From NCBI GenBank assembly GCA_032209605.1, contig JASFXZ010000001.1, positions 4,712,001 through 4,776,000 of the forward strand: a stretch of DNA of 64,000 nt. The letters are read 5' to 3'. The DNA comes from Mactromeris polynyma (taxonomy: Eukaryota > Mollusca > Bivalvia > Venerida > Mactridae). Below the pieces are notes generated by a model, which had not been told where the DNA came from, did no database searches, and saw only the letters and a list, made by a program, of their open reading frames with translations. Below are positions 1 to 11,289 of this stretch, piece by piece (position 1 is the first letter of the stretch; every line of letters starts with the position of its first letter). The position numbers and the translations under genes were made by a program.

Positions 1-230
1 GATTACCAGCAAATCTTGTCGAGGCCACGCGATTTAATCCATTTAGCATAATGGACAGTTGATATATTTGTGTTAATCTCATGCCAAAATATAATATATC
101 AACTACTTTATATTGACACTTATGCCCTATCTTAAATTGGACTAGTCAGTCACCAAATGGCGATGTCAGGGCTGAATATGTATGCATTGAAATAGCATAA
201 TCTCTTGTCAAGAAAAATACATTAATGCTT

Positions 231-795
231 TTAATTATCACCGGCGATTGTCACGAGTTCTCTCCCCTCATCCTTTCTAGAGTTCTCTCCTTGTTATCCC
301 TTTATACAATCGTAACTACTCGGCGGTATCCGGCAGAGCTCGGAATACATACCTCGTAAGTAAGTGGATGGATACACCCAATGTGATGTGTCCCCGGCGA
401 ATAACGCCGAGTAGATAATCACGAGATTACCTTCTGAATGCATAAAAAAATTCTATTTTTCGCCAACAATTCCTACAATTTGATGTTATTTCATTATCAG
501 GGATATATTTATTTGTCGTTCCACATTTATTTGATGTTGGTTTCCCAGAAATATCGTATATGTCTCGATTCCATAATAGACAGGTACAACATATCTCGGA
601 GGCGGCCATCTTGCGGACTACTTTCTAACCATAATATCTCCGAGGTTATTTATATCTCCGAGGTGTTCCGATTGCCCTTTATATAGTACTATATATACAT
701 ATAGAAGGGATAAAGGGAGAGAACTCTAGAATGGATAAAGGGAAAGAACTCTAGAAGGGATAAAGGGAAATAACTCGTGACAATCTCCTGTGGTT
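231..795. mobile_element. Non-autonomous element with minisatellite-like inverted ends
   Basis: Both ends carry the same sequence in opposite orientation: CGATTGTCACGAGTTCTCTC near 244 and its diverged complement (GGGAAATAACTCGTGACAAT) near 767-786. Inside each end are 25-bp units related to GGATAAAGGGAGAGAACTC; about two lie at the left and three at the right (700-785). The middle (320-690) has no coding signal, and the short ORFs there are unconvincing. The same units build the large array at 22.3-23.0 kb and appear at 21.6 kb, so this is a dispersed family. Its class is unknown to me. Confidence 0.55.
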
Positions 796-1182
796 ATTAT
801 ATAATCATTACTGATCAAGAGAGTGTCGGTTTTATGAATTTAGTACATAAGAACTGAAATATTTGATTCGGTATAAATTTTACAATCGAGACTAAAATAT
901 GGGATCAGAATATATTCGGATTATTTTCCTAAAAAGTACACGTTGGTCATACTTGGATAAGCATTGATACCAACACGAAGCATTCTGATAAGCCATCAAC
1001 ACCAATTCTGGCTTGCAGTTTTCACGAGCTTGGTTACGACAAAAAATAGGGATCATAGTGACATATACCTGGCCTATGAATAGTGCATGTATATACGAGA
1101 TATTCTAGACATTTTGACCTCCAGGAATTAGGCACAGACGACAAATTTCTTCTCTTTCATATAAACCTTCATAGATAATCGG
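796..1182. other. Unassigned AT-rich intergenic stretch
   Basis: No convincing ORF, RNA gene or repeat was recognised here. Confidence 0.4.
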
Positions 1183-1402
1183 AGCGCTGCTATGGGATTT
1201 ACAAACTCTTCTGTAAGTGACGTCATTTCAAGAAAACGCAACATGCGATGTCACTATTTGCAAGCAGGAAACAATATTTGCCAATATGTTCACTTCATTT
1301 CCATATGGGGCAAATATTGCTTACTGTTAGTACATGGTGACGTCACATGTGACGTTTTCTGGAAATGACGTCACTTGTAGAAGAGGTTCAGCAGTGGAAT
1401 CG
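1183..1402. mobile_element. Palindromic MITE-like element carrying TGACGTCA sites
   Basis: The two ends are inverted copies: AAGTGACGTCATTTC near 1216 matches the complement of GAAATGACGTCACTT near 1363, followed by ACGTCACATGTGACGTTTTC-type sequence. The outermost parts read GCGCTGCTATGGGATTT and a complement-like AGAGGTTCAGCAGTGG. A related copy in the other orientation lies at 3887-4138. There is no coding capacity. Three perfect CRE-type octamers (TGACGTCA at 1218, 1338 and 1366) lie inside. Confidence 0.65.
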
Positions 1403-1913
1403 AATCAAGGACTTAGGTACACATGTACCATACATACACATATATAACTGACTTGACTGGTTCCTAAACTGTTATTTTATATTGATTAGTGGCGACAAAC
1501 CGCTGGTTCCCAGCTACTTATATTTACATAAATACATCCGTGTTCTGTTATGTTTTCACTAGTCGGGCGCAAATCATACTGGAAACAATTCCAGTTATAA
1601 TCAGTGTATTACAAAGTCAATGAATCATATGACATTATGACATTAAGTGTAGTGTCAGATTTTGGCTGGACACCAAATATACAATGTTTCTTACTGGTCA
1701 TCATTTGTAGAAGGTTAATAAATGTAGCACAAATATTTCGACAGTTCGGCTGATGTGCCAAGACGTGAAAGCTGGTCCAAATATTTGCCAGATATAATAA
1801 TTATTATAGAAGACAACATGTACACGTATATGAATGGTATGATGGATAGACTCGTATCTATATAACCTACATTGATACTCTTAGTTTTCCTCGTGGTTCA
1901 CGGAACGTATTAC

Positions 1914-2100
1914 CGTCTCCTGTAGCTGAATGGTCACGGCATCCGCCTTGGGAGCGGGAGGTTGAAGGTTCGAACCCCGGCAGGGGTCCGTTTTGATATA
2001 GCCGGTTGGTGTGCTGTCAGCTTGTGAACCAATGGTTACCGTGTGCCTACCTGCCTGGTGCCTGGCATTAAAGGTTATGAATTGGGAAGTAAATGTGCTC
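1914..2100 (+). mobile_element. tRNA-derived SINE (tRNA-Pro-like head)
   Basis: The head contains an A box (TAGCTGAATGG), an anticodon-loop-like CTTGGGA (TGG, proline-like) and a perfect B box GGTTCGAACCC near 1965. The T-arm and acceptor stem do not pair well, so a functional tRNA is unlikely. About 110 bases of non-tRNA body follow. This is the expected layout of a Pol III-transcribed SINE; the 3' limit is uncertain. Confidence 0.55.
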
Positions 2101-2214
2101 AGAAAGTAGATGTCTCATAAGTCAGAAATGCCTTGCCCTTTAAATAGGGGTGACACTTTAATAAATAAACCCTTTAGTTTTACTTTTTATAACAGATGTG
2201 TACGTATCGAATAT

Positions 2215-2420
2215 GGTTATGCAGGGTTCAAGGTCACTGGCGTTAGTTCACTTGCCTCTGACAACTGTATGTTCGAGTCCTGAACGGAGGTAGAATTATT
2301 TCATGTTTGGAGGCCGTCCAGTCGGTTTGTGTCACCCATGACCCCGCCGTTCCAAGAGGTCAACATGGCTTCTTCCTCCACCATTTAGCTTAACCTGGAA
2401 AGTAACCAAACCAATCAATA
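2215..2420 (+). repeat. Degenerate tRNA-like/SINE-like sequence
   Basis: GTTCGAGTCC near 2272 resembles a Pol III B box, and a weak A-box-like stretch (GGCGTTAGTTC) precedes it at about the expected distance. No second copy was found in the window, so this is only a candidate old SINE. Confidence 0.25.
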
Positions 2421-3619
2421 AACAGCCAAAGAGGACTTGACCACCTTAACGCTCAGTCCGGGGTAAAGCAATTACTAGAAATGTATCAGCGTAAACTATT
2501 TACACTCGCCATTATCAATAATTTACGGATTTAGTTTAACACTGAAACTCGGTCCGACCGGATAAAAGCATGAATCAACAATTCGATAACTATCGCAAAA
2601 TGAAACCAGTCTTTAATTTTTTCTGTAGTTTTTATGTTCTTTTTATTTATACATGGAATATAACACAAACGATTAAGTTGCACAGACAGGTGTGCTAAAT
2701 GTTCACGACTCTTGATGCGTAAGGCACAAAGGTGCTTTGCTGTTGTTTAGACTTGTTCATCGGAACCAAACCAACGCTGACCCCGGGGATACAATGAAGA
2801 AAATTCAATATTAGTTCTAGCTGGTTTTATATACCAATAAATCTGCTATAATTTCATCCAAGAATCAATATTTCTAATACAATAATTGAAGTTACCATTA
2901 TTCTGCTTTCTGTCGTCTGCATGTCAATCTGGTTCATTAGACGCTCGCACGTGGCGACCTCCGTTCGCTTGATTTATATGTCGTCCGGTGCAAGCGTTTT
3001 AATGACAATGAGCAAAGACTCTGGTACATCTTGGACGCTCGATCACAATGGAAGGCTGTCATATGAATTGTACAGATTAGAAAAATAGCTTGTTCGTCAG
3101 TCTCATCAACTCGTTTTTACAATTTTCTTTAATGTTTTGCCAATGCTTTGACCAACTTGTTTGACAGACAGTTCTATTCAGTGAATCTCTCCGGAACAGG
3201 CAGCAGACGATGTATTTCTGTCTTCAGAATATATGGCAGAATTGAGGCAAAAATGAAAGCACGGGATATTTATATTGCATTGTTGATGACTTCTGCACGA
3301 TGTTCATTCGCCCAAATCTGATAGAATCACCTTTCGTCTACGTTGTGATTCCGCTTAAAACTCCATTTCGGCGTTTGTCCAATTTATGTATTCGTTTCTG
3401 TTCTTGGTATCATGATTACTCGACTGAGTCTAGAAATAACGCATTGAATAGCGAAAGAACTAGCAGACGAACACAAAATAAAAATCTTTGGCATATAGAC
3501 TAGTACAAAATATTAAGAATTAATATTTAAACATGTTCAAGTCGATTTAGTTGATGGAGAAATGTTAGACACTGCCAACCACACCCTACCCATAGAAAGA
3601 TGCTACGGAAGCTTGGTGG

Positions 3620-3725
3620 TGACATTTCAACTTCACGATTTCAACTTCATGAATTCACGCGAAGACATGAAGTTGAACTCGTGAATTCGTGAAGTTGAAA
3701 TCGTGAATTCATGTAGCTGAAAAGT
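3620..3725. repeat. Direct and inverted repeats of a TTCAACTTCACGA motif
   Basis: CAACTTCACGATTTCAACTTC at the left is answered by GAAGTTGAAATCGTGAATTC at the right, around a short centre. The stretch could fold into an imperfect hairpin. Related fragments occur near 7780 and 22200. Confidence 0.5.
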
Positions 3726-3886
3726 CAACACCAGGCTTTTGTAAGATGCTCTGAGATTAAGAAAAGAAATATTCGTGGACTCATTATGTTACAAAAAGTG
3801 TGCCCATTTCAAATAAACACATGTATCATATCAAAATATACAACATAAGAAAAAGCTAGAGCTCATATTTGTTCGGCAAAATGCAT

Positions 3887-4138
3887 ATGAGCGCCGCTGT
3901 ACGATTTCCATCCTCTTCTTTAGGCCTAAGTGACGTAATTTCCAGAAAACGTCACATGTGACGTCCCCATGTACTGACAGTAGGCAATATTTGCCCCATA
4001 TTGCAATAAGAAAACGAAGTGACCATATGGTGTAAATAATGTTTCATGCTGGCTAATAGTGACATCACATTTTGCGTTTTCTTGAAAGACGTTACTTACA
4101 TATTTTAAGAGGTTCTAAATCCCACAGCAGCGATCATA
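3887..4138. mobile_element. Second copy of the palindromic MITE-like element
   Basis: The terminal inverted repeats are ATATGAGCGCCGCTG and, on the other strand, ATATGATCGCTGCTG. The interior ACGTCACATGTGACGT and GCAATATTTGCCCCATA are shared with the 1183-1402 copy, in reverse orientation. The CRE cores have decayed to TGACGTAA-like forms. No ORF. Confidence 0.65.
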
Positions 4139-4570
4139 TCGACAATATCGATATATCGGACTAGAAATGTCGACGATACATCGATATATTCAGTACATGT
4201 AGCAATGACTAAAATGCCGTTTAAATGCTTGCAGTTCACGATTTTATATATTTTCACTTTTAGTTATGTCTTTTACACACTTATGTATTACTTCGACCAT
4301 CTTGTTCCTCACTGTTATGAAGTATGTGTTTTTTAATGTGAATAATCTTCAGTTCTTGTTCTTTCTTGAACACATTTGATTGGCACGACGAAGTTTTAGA
4401 CATATCCTTTTGACATCGCACCAGCTTCCATTGTTGGATAAATATTCGTCGTTTTAAGGCATGTATTTATTATTCATAAGTATCGATTAGTTAAAATATA
4501 TATCGATAATCGATCGACGGAAAAATATCAATGAAACATCGTTATCGTTTTCATCGGTGACAGCTCTAGA

Positions 4571-4836
4571 CAAGAGATATCTCGAAAAAAGATGGTCGGC
4601 GCAATTTGAAAGTTAAGATTTGTTGTGCTACATAAAAATATGCCGAGATATTACGATTGCTGGTCACTTCAGATCCAAAACGGATTTCGGTAAATTCACC
4701 GAAATTCAGTGGATTTCGGTAAGGTAACGTACTCTTTATCGAAAGGTTAATCAATCCGCGTAAGATTTGATTACTTTACACAACACTGATATGCAAATAG
4801 CTAAACCATGTTAGTACGGCTGCGCCAAGAAAACAC
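4571..4836. repeat. Dispersed repeat family A, copy 1
   Basis: Aligns by eye along its whole length with 27486-27787. Shared words include GATATTACGATTGCTGGTC, GGTAAGGTAACGTAC and CATGTTAGTACGGCTGCGCC. Its first 70 bases are also shared with the left end of 6205-6545. A minus-strand reading frame (4754-4566) is partly conserved in copy 2, but it is only about 60 codons long and matches no family I know. Confidence 0.6.
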
Positions 4837-4839
4837 TTT

Positions 4840-6200
4840 TTTTTTAAAATCTAGACAAATGAAAATGCAGATTCCATGTTATTGCACCACGGTCTTTTGG
4901 CAATTCTTGATTCGTGACTTCGGAAACATTGTTAACATAGATTACCACTAATAATCAACATGCTAATTTATGCAGTCAATTCGAATTGCGGTATAGCGAA
5001 TCACGGTCGAATTGACATCACACATCCGTGATATTGTGGTCAAAACATTGATATGCGAAATCAGATGTTAATTCCGAAGGGAAAGAATTGAACGCGAACC
5101 AGCATACGTCGAGTTTAATTAGTAGTCGCCAACATCAAATGATTGCTAATATCTCTAAGCTAGATACGTGCCATCTCACGAGTCAATGTAATCGCGCTTT
5201 GCGTTCAATACATAGACAAGTTGCACCTTCAATTCTGATACCACACCGATTTATAATTAATTTACGAGGATTTTATAATCAATAATGTCCGTTATGAACC
5301 TTTTGGTCGGATGAATAAAAGCTTTTCTCGAAATTGATGAGTAGCACAGATTTGTAGTTTTATGATGTACGAGGGCAAACTCTTCGATTTATGGGACACA
5401 TGGGCACAGATTTTCATCGCGAAATTTTAGACACATGCGGAGTTTTAAACATGTAAAGACTATTTAGATATCAAGAACTTTTGAAGTCTAGAGATCCTGA
5501 GTCAATTAATGGATAAAACAGGGGCTTGTTAGCAATAATCATTCGTTTGTAGGTATCGTCTGCTTTTTTATGGACCCAGAACGCTGCGTCTGGACGTATT
5601 GGGCAGTGAATGGCTTTGAGTTGTCCGAATATTAAAGCTTGATTCTACCGTTGTTTTGATATTCCTGAAATTATAAAATCATCTTGAACTATTATTTGCC
5701 ATTAGTGTGCTAAAACTGCCCATTAGTGAGCTAAAAGAGCGACAATCATTTCAGAAAATGACCGTACTCAACATCTGGCCTGCATTTGCCCTCTTGCAGT
5801 TGCTCAATTATATTTAAATTCAGATTTATGGATTGTCGTCTGAATTTGTACCTTCAATGATATTTCATACGCAATAAAACGACTTTGAATTGGCGTGATT
5901 AGTACGACAGGGGATGTGTTTTCCAGAAAGTTTCGAATAAAATCAAAGGAACTGACTCGGTAACTTCCGAACTTGACAAATCATTTAAACACAAAATGTT
6001 CATCAGTTGGATATTGTAGAATGATGTGAAGCACCTACGCAATTTGATAATTTAACTGACTGGAATTCTGTTATGGTATACAAATGTAGTCGCAAATCCA
6101 CAAAAAAATGTTGCAGCAATATTCAGTATTTACCCATAATGCGGCAGTACATATTTTATGTCATTAATGTATGAAAAAACTTTTAAATAACAAAACATTT
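4840..6200. other. Unassigned intergenic stretch
   Basis: AT-rich sequence with no supported gene. The short plus-strand ORF at 5088-5285 has no recognisable domain. Confidence 0.4.
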
Positions 6201-6204
6201 AAAA

Positions 6205-6545
6205 CAAGAAATATCTTGAAAAAGATGGCCTGCGCAATTTGAAGGTAAAGATTTGTTGTGCAACATAAAAACAACACTGCATTGTCACTTTTCTTACATG
6301 CTTCCCAAAACCACAAATACAAGTGTAAGATACGGGTGGGTATGTTATCATCTGACCCACGCGCCGAGTTAGCGCTAGCATAAGAAATACCCGCATCGGA
6401 CTCGTGTTTTGCAGTTCCAGGAAACGTTTAAGAAACGTTACAATTCAATGTTGTAGAGTATGTCTGTATAAAGGCATTAATATGCCATTTTCTAAAAATT
6501 ATCCCTTGACATATTTTAATAGAAAATAAGACTATCCACCTTTAA
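6205..6545. repeat. Mosaic repeat: family A end joined to family B body
   Basis: Bases 6205-6275 match the left end of family A at 4571 (ATCTTGAAAAAGATGG, TTGTTGTGCAACATAAAAA). From about 6276 onward the sequence instead matches 63085-63355 (ACACTGCATTGTC, GAGTTAGCGCTAG, GGAAAC, AAGGCATT). Copy 63085 lacks the family A end. No coding capacity. Confidence 0.55.
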
Positions 6546-6825
6546 CTATCATAAAATGTACATCTATTGACTGAAATGAATCGAGAATTTAATCGTGAGG
6601 GATAAATTTAGTAAACGATCTAAAATAGATTATTGTAGATTCTAATTATGTGTATATAACGTTAGCGACACAAATTGCATCTAATTTTCTTCTTATCGAA
6701 GTAATTTTAATAAACTCGTAAGTCAGTATACAAATCTAGAACGACATGTTTTAGTTTAATTTTGTTAAACGACATCATGTTAATGTCATCATTTTAAACG
6801 TCCTTAAAGAAAAGGGAGAGTTTAA

Positions 6826-6925
6826 GTTGCTACAGGGAACGCCACATACTTAAGACAGTGCCTCCCCACGCAGACCTCCGGGGAAACAACAATCCATATA
6901 ACACAAGGCATCCGAGGAGACTCAA
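6826..6925 (+). repeat. Dispersed repeat family D (CTACAGGGAACGCCAC), copy 1
   Basis: The core words GCTACAGGGAACGCCAC and CCCACGCAGACCTCCGGGG recur at 26620-26710 on this strand, at 29205-29300 and 46115-46205 on the other strand, and as a fragment at 44335-44380. Copies are often flanked by an AGAGAGAAT-like purine run. Confidence 0.6.
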
Positions 6926-6929
6926 TGTC

Positions 6930-7890
6930 ACGTATACGTAAGGGAATCGGGGCGCAAGGAATGGCCTAAATTATCATTAATGTCTAACATATTGATATAA
7001 ACCCAATCCGACTAAGTGGGCAGCAACTAATCCATAAAACCAACAACCATTATTCACCTCAAGTAGTGGTAATATGTAACAAGAAATTAAATAACTAGAC
7101 AAAAAAGTGACACAATTTAAATCAACACACGGCGAAGAAAATTAACGTCAGACTCTATTGTTTGAAACTGTATCAAGATAGAAATTGTCACTGTCCTTAA
7201 ATGACGTAATGATGTATGTACTCGTATACAGGAATGAAATGACGTCAAAATAGAAATGGACGCGGGTAGAAAGAAGCTGGAAAGGGTTAAGTTGGTACGG
7301 GGAAACACCAAACTACGAAACATCTCGGAACGAGGTTGTGTAAGGACAAATATCTATCGGAATGGGGAAGTAATGAATTGTCTAGCTGACAGTCAAAACA
7401 ACCATGGATAATTGCAATGGACAACGATGAAGGAAGGGATTGAATGGATGGAATCAACCATTGGACAAACTATGACAGCCAGTGGCCATGGCCTAATGTG
7501 GGAGACAATAATATTATATCAAGTCAGAAAATATGGGGAAAAGGAACTTAAAATACATCCAATACATTCGAAGAAATAATAACCACATAGCGATCTTCAG
7601 CCTTGGAACTGTCAGTATAAATACTGGCGGCTTAAATCGATTTAACAGCTAGCTAACCTCACATTTAATCGCTAAATGGTCATTGATTTCCAACATGTAC
7701 CCATACATTTATAAACTCACACTATCTTGAATTTATATCACTATTTCGAATTTCTACACCAGTGATCTCCTTTCTTTGACATTTCAACTTCAAGATATAA
7801 AACTCACAAGCAGTTTGCACACAGTACTGTGTGGTTTTGTTGAATGCAGTGTGTTGTTGTTTCTGTTGTAGGATAAGTTACATTTTGTTG
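6930..7890. other. Unassigned intergenic stretch
   Basis: No gene is supported. One perfect TGACGTCA octamer lies at 7240, outside any recognised repeat. The short minus ORF at 7323-7117 is not convincing. Confidence 0.35.
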
Positions 7891-7892
7891 TA

Positions 7893-8277
7893 GTTGCATT
7901 TGCTGTCGTATGTTGTTGTTGTCGTATGTTGTTGTTGTCGTATGTTGTTGTTGTTGTTGTTGTCGTCGTCTGTTGTTGTTGTCGTCGTATGTTGTTGTTG
8001 TCGTATGTTGTTGTTGTCGTCGTCTGTTGTTGTTGTCGTATGTTGTTGTTGTCGTATGTTGTTGTTGTCGTCGTCTGTTGTTGTTGTCGTATGTTGTTGT
8101 CGTCGTCTGTTGTTGTTGTCGTCTATTGTTGTTGTTGTCGTCTATTGGTGTTGTTGTTGTTGTTGTTGTCGTATGTTGTTGTCGCAGTCTCTTGTTGTTG
8201 TTGTCGTATGTTGTTGTCGCATGTTGTTGTCGTATGTTGTTGTTGTCGTATGTTGTTGTTGTTGTCATATGTTGATG
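7893..8277. repeat. Imperfect triplet microsatellite (TGT/TCG)n
   Basis: About 385 bases of TTG/TGT triplets, with CGTATG or CGTCTG interruptions at 12-21 base spacing. Because the unit is a triplet, several frames stay open on both strands (Val/Cys/Leu-rich or Thr/Gln/Asn-rich). These are not genes. Confidence 0.9.
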
Positions 8278-8796
8278 TAAAGGTCAGTAATATGATCTAA
8301 TCTGTAATATAAATAGTATGGTTATTTAGTAAGCTTGAGTAAATAATGTAGTTCAAGATATTTGAACTATGAAACATCAAAATAAATAGTATGCAAATAA
8401 AATTAAGACTTTCCAATCACTTCAACAATAATGATTTGATATCTAGATAGAACAATGACATCTGTGTTAACACCAGAAACATGCCTCGTTAAGGATATAG
8501 AATACAAAGAAGAAACCCTTAAACGTATCTCAGATCCAGCCCCAGGGTAAAAATGAAATCCCATAACAGTTTTAGGATCGGATAAGGTTTCCCGAGATTA
8601 TTAAGGAAGGAAACATTAAATCCATATTAAAAGCATTATCATTTTGTTATTTCCAGTCAGAAATATCGCCCAGAAATCTTAAGCTAGATAAATCTTTGTC
8701 CTGGAATCTGTAACGCAAATTAGACTTGTTGGGAAACCATCGGTACACATTGTATCCGAATATAACTCTCTCAAAGTTTTAGAAAAAAAACTGAAG

Positions 8797-8985
8797 ACAA
8801 TCGGACCTCGTTTATTCGACAACCTTCTATCCGAATATTTGGTATCATCCGAAATAAATACCAGATCGCGATATTTCTTCTTAGGCACGTTGAATTGAAA
8901 TAGGCTATTCGAAACTATGTATTATTCGAAATGAAATGTCGGACCCGATAAATTCTTATGAACGAGGTCCGAATGTATTTATAAA
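8797..8985. mobile_element. Pogo/Tigger-like MITE (family E), copy 1
   Basis: Begins CAATCGGACCTCGTTTATTC and ends GAACGAGGTCCGAATG, an inverted pair. The interior CTATTCGAAACTATGTATTA and ATCCGAAATAAAT are shared with copies at 14652, 24145 (inverted), 54886 (partial) and 58318 (partial). The CAGTCGGACC-type ends with flanking TA fit the pogo/Tigger superfamily. No transposase. Confidence 0.7.
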
Positions 8986-8989
8986 TTGT

Positions 8990-10790
8990 ATTTAAACAGA
9001 ACTTACATCATCTCACGCGTTTGATTAGTGCGATGTTTTACCAAACATTTTGTTTCCCAAACGGTTATAGCCCGAGTGTTTCCCCATCAATCTGCGAGAA
9101 GAGGTCGTTGTCCGCGATAATTCGACATAAGATTATTATATGGCATATTTTTTGTTTCATATAGGGATTATAAGTTCCTTTGTGTGGAAGCACAGATTAG
9201 TACTGGTTTGAAACCAAGTAACTATGGTAAGGTCAATAGAATGCCGAATAGACTTGTAACTGAAATGCTATTGAAATAAAAATGTCTTCAAACTCAATAA
9301 ATACGAATACTGCACAAAAGTATTGTAATAAAATATAGAAACAATACATAATTGTCCGCCTTTTGGTAGCGTGCACTTTATTTATTTCAATCTGACCATT
9401 AAACACGACATACCAAAACTTGTAAACACCGTGCAAAGTGTTTTAGGAGATCATTTTAATCAAATTGTGCTTATTTGTTCTTACAAAGAATTTGTCCCTG
9501 CGAGGAACTAATTTTAACAATATGGCAAAGAAGTATATGCCATGCATGATTTATAAGCCTTGCAAGAAATGACGGTGCTCAAATTTGCTGCAAGTTAATT
9601 GAAGATAATTTATGTTATTCCTGGAACTTCCATGGAAACCATTTGTTGCGCAGTTTCGTATTAAATCCATGGGCATATTATTCCAGAAAATGTTGCCGTT
9701 TCAAATCAATAAAAGTCTTGTCCAACTTGCATTCTAGGAGAAAATTGTAATACAAATAAACATTTATGAAAGAAATAACTTTCTAATTGTGTGCACATGA
9801 GATGTCTTGAAGGAAGTATGCGGTATTAAACCTTTGATGAAATGAGTTTCAGACTCTGAACGAGGTATCAAACCCCAGCTTTATGTTTCTGGAAATCTAA
9901 TTGCGTTGTCTTTGTTTAAAATTAAGCCATATTTCATTGTACAATACATGTAACTGAATATAAAACTAAGAGGGTAGGAACATGATGTTGTTTTAATCTA
10001 ATATTGCTTGCTCCAGTGTATGCCAAATATTCTTGAAAATAGTTAAAGCAATTACATTAATACTAATAACAAGACGTCTGTGTGCTTATAGACTCCCATA
10101 AACCATGCATATTGTGAAGATGGTTTCCATGTTGACATTTGAATCCAGACAGAGCTAACTATCAACATGTTTTATACATAGTTACAGCAATCTCGCGCTT
10201 GGTCTGTCATATAATTATTGTTTTTGACAATGTTCCCAATTAAGTATCAAGGTTTTTGTTAATGTTTTGGGTTTGCACGAAATATGGTCAAACGATTTCT
10301 GCACTTTTATACATGTAGATACGTATTTTACGTGTATGTGTTTATCTGCTTGGAAGACGAAAATATATGCATGAGTTGGCAAGTATGTTGTATTCTTTTC
10401 AGCGAGAGAACTTGATAGGCCTACAGTACCCGAATGTCGTAAAAACTGTGTCAGGTGTAATAAAGCTAAATGTCGTGAAAACTGATATTTTTATTATGAA
10501 ATCCTCAGAAATTATTGAATGGAAAAATCATGTATAATGCTCATGTATTTCATACGTCGTATACATCAGAATCCCCAAACGACAAATTACCACGTGACGA
10601 ACGCTGAAAATTAATCAGACAATTGTCGTGTTTTTTGCCCGTGGCAATTTCGTCTCGCTGGCTTCCACTCAAGTTTCCTCCAGCAGAAGACAATACCTCC
10701 AACACACCCTGCATTCAATCAAACCAGATTTCATAGCATCAAAACTCATCTTTCATCTTCAGTATAAACTTTAACGAGCATTCAACACGT
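8990..10790. other. Unassigned intergenic stretch
   Basis: AT-rich, with no ORF of credible length or domain and no repeat recognised within the window. Confidence 0.4.
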
Positions 10791-10794
10791 AAAT

Positions 10795-10840
10795 AACGTT
10801 TACGCATGCGCAAAAATGGCGGCGTCATATTTTATAAACC
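10795..10840 (+). promoter_or_regulatory. Possible core promoter: NRF1-like plus YY1-like motifs
   Basis: TACGCATGCGCA (10801-10812) is one base from the NRF1 palindrome, and AAAATGGCGGC (10813-10823) fits the YY1 consensus. In animals this pair clusters at CpG-type transcription starts. The ATG within the YY1-like site opens a frame of only about 33 codons (MAASYF...), and no downstream gene is recognised. It may be an orphan start, a relic, or chance. Confidence 0.25.
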
Positions 10841-11104
10841 TGATACTTATTTCAGATCATGTGACTTCTACATATGATGTACATGTGCTCCTGATACTGA
10901 ATTATGTTGGTTTTTAGGTTGAAGTACACATTTTATTTCGAAATAATAACGATGCATAAGTTTGAGGGGTCGATTTATAGACTGCATGACTACTTTGGTT
11001 TGAATATGAGTTATAGTTTGAGAAATATATGCTCTGTTACAAAATAGTATTTACCTAAGTCGGTATGGCTTATGTGTTTGTAGAATCCCCAGAAATGCGT
11101 TTAT

Positions 11105-11285
11105 GTACTGAACCAAAAAATAAACATTCTCTAATGTCTGTAATAATGAAATCATTTATTATCAATTCATGAAACACATTAAATCGGTAATAAATATCAG
11201 TTTCATTGTTTTATTTGATTTCAACAAAGGCAGGGGACTGATTTGAAATTCTGACATAAGTAACGTTTCTTTTTTGGTTCAGTAC
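11105..11285. mobile_element. Candidate MITE with perfect 16-bp inverted repeat
   Basis: GTACTGAACCAAAAAA (11105-11120) and its exact complement (11270-11285) enclose 149 bases with no ORF. No second copy was seen in the window, and no clear target-site duplication flanks it. Confidence 0.4.
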
Positions 11286-11289
11286 TTTT

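Noticed and set aside
1914..1990. Functional tRNA-Pro (TGG)
   Set aside because: A and B boxes are good, but the T-arm pairs at only about two positions and the acceptor stem does not close; a SINE head is more likely.
7804..8300. Several ORFs of 120-154 codons (Thr/Gln/Asn-rich, Val/Cys/Leu-rich)
   Set aside because: They arise from a triplet microsatellite that keeps multiple frames open on both strands.
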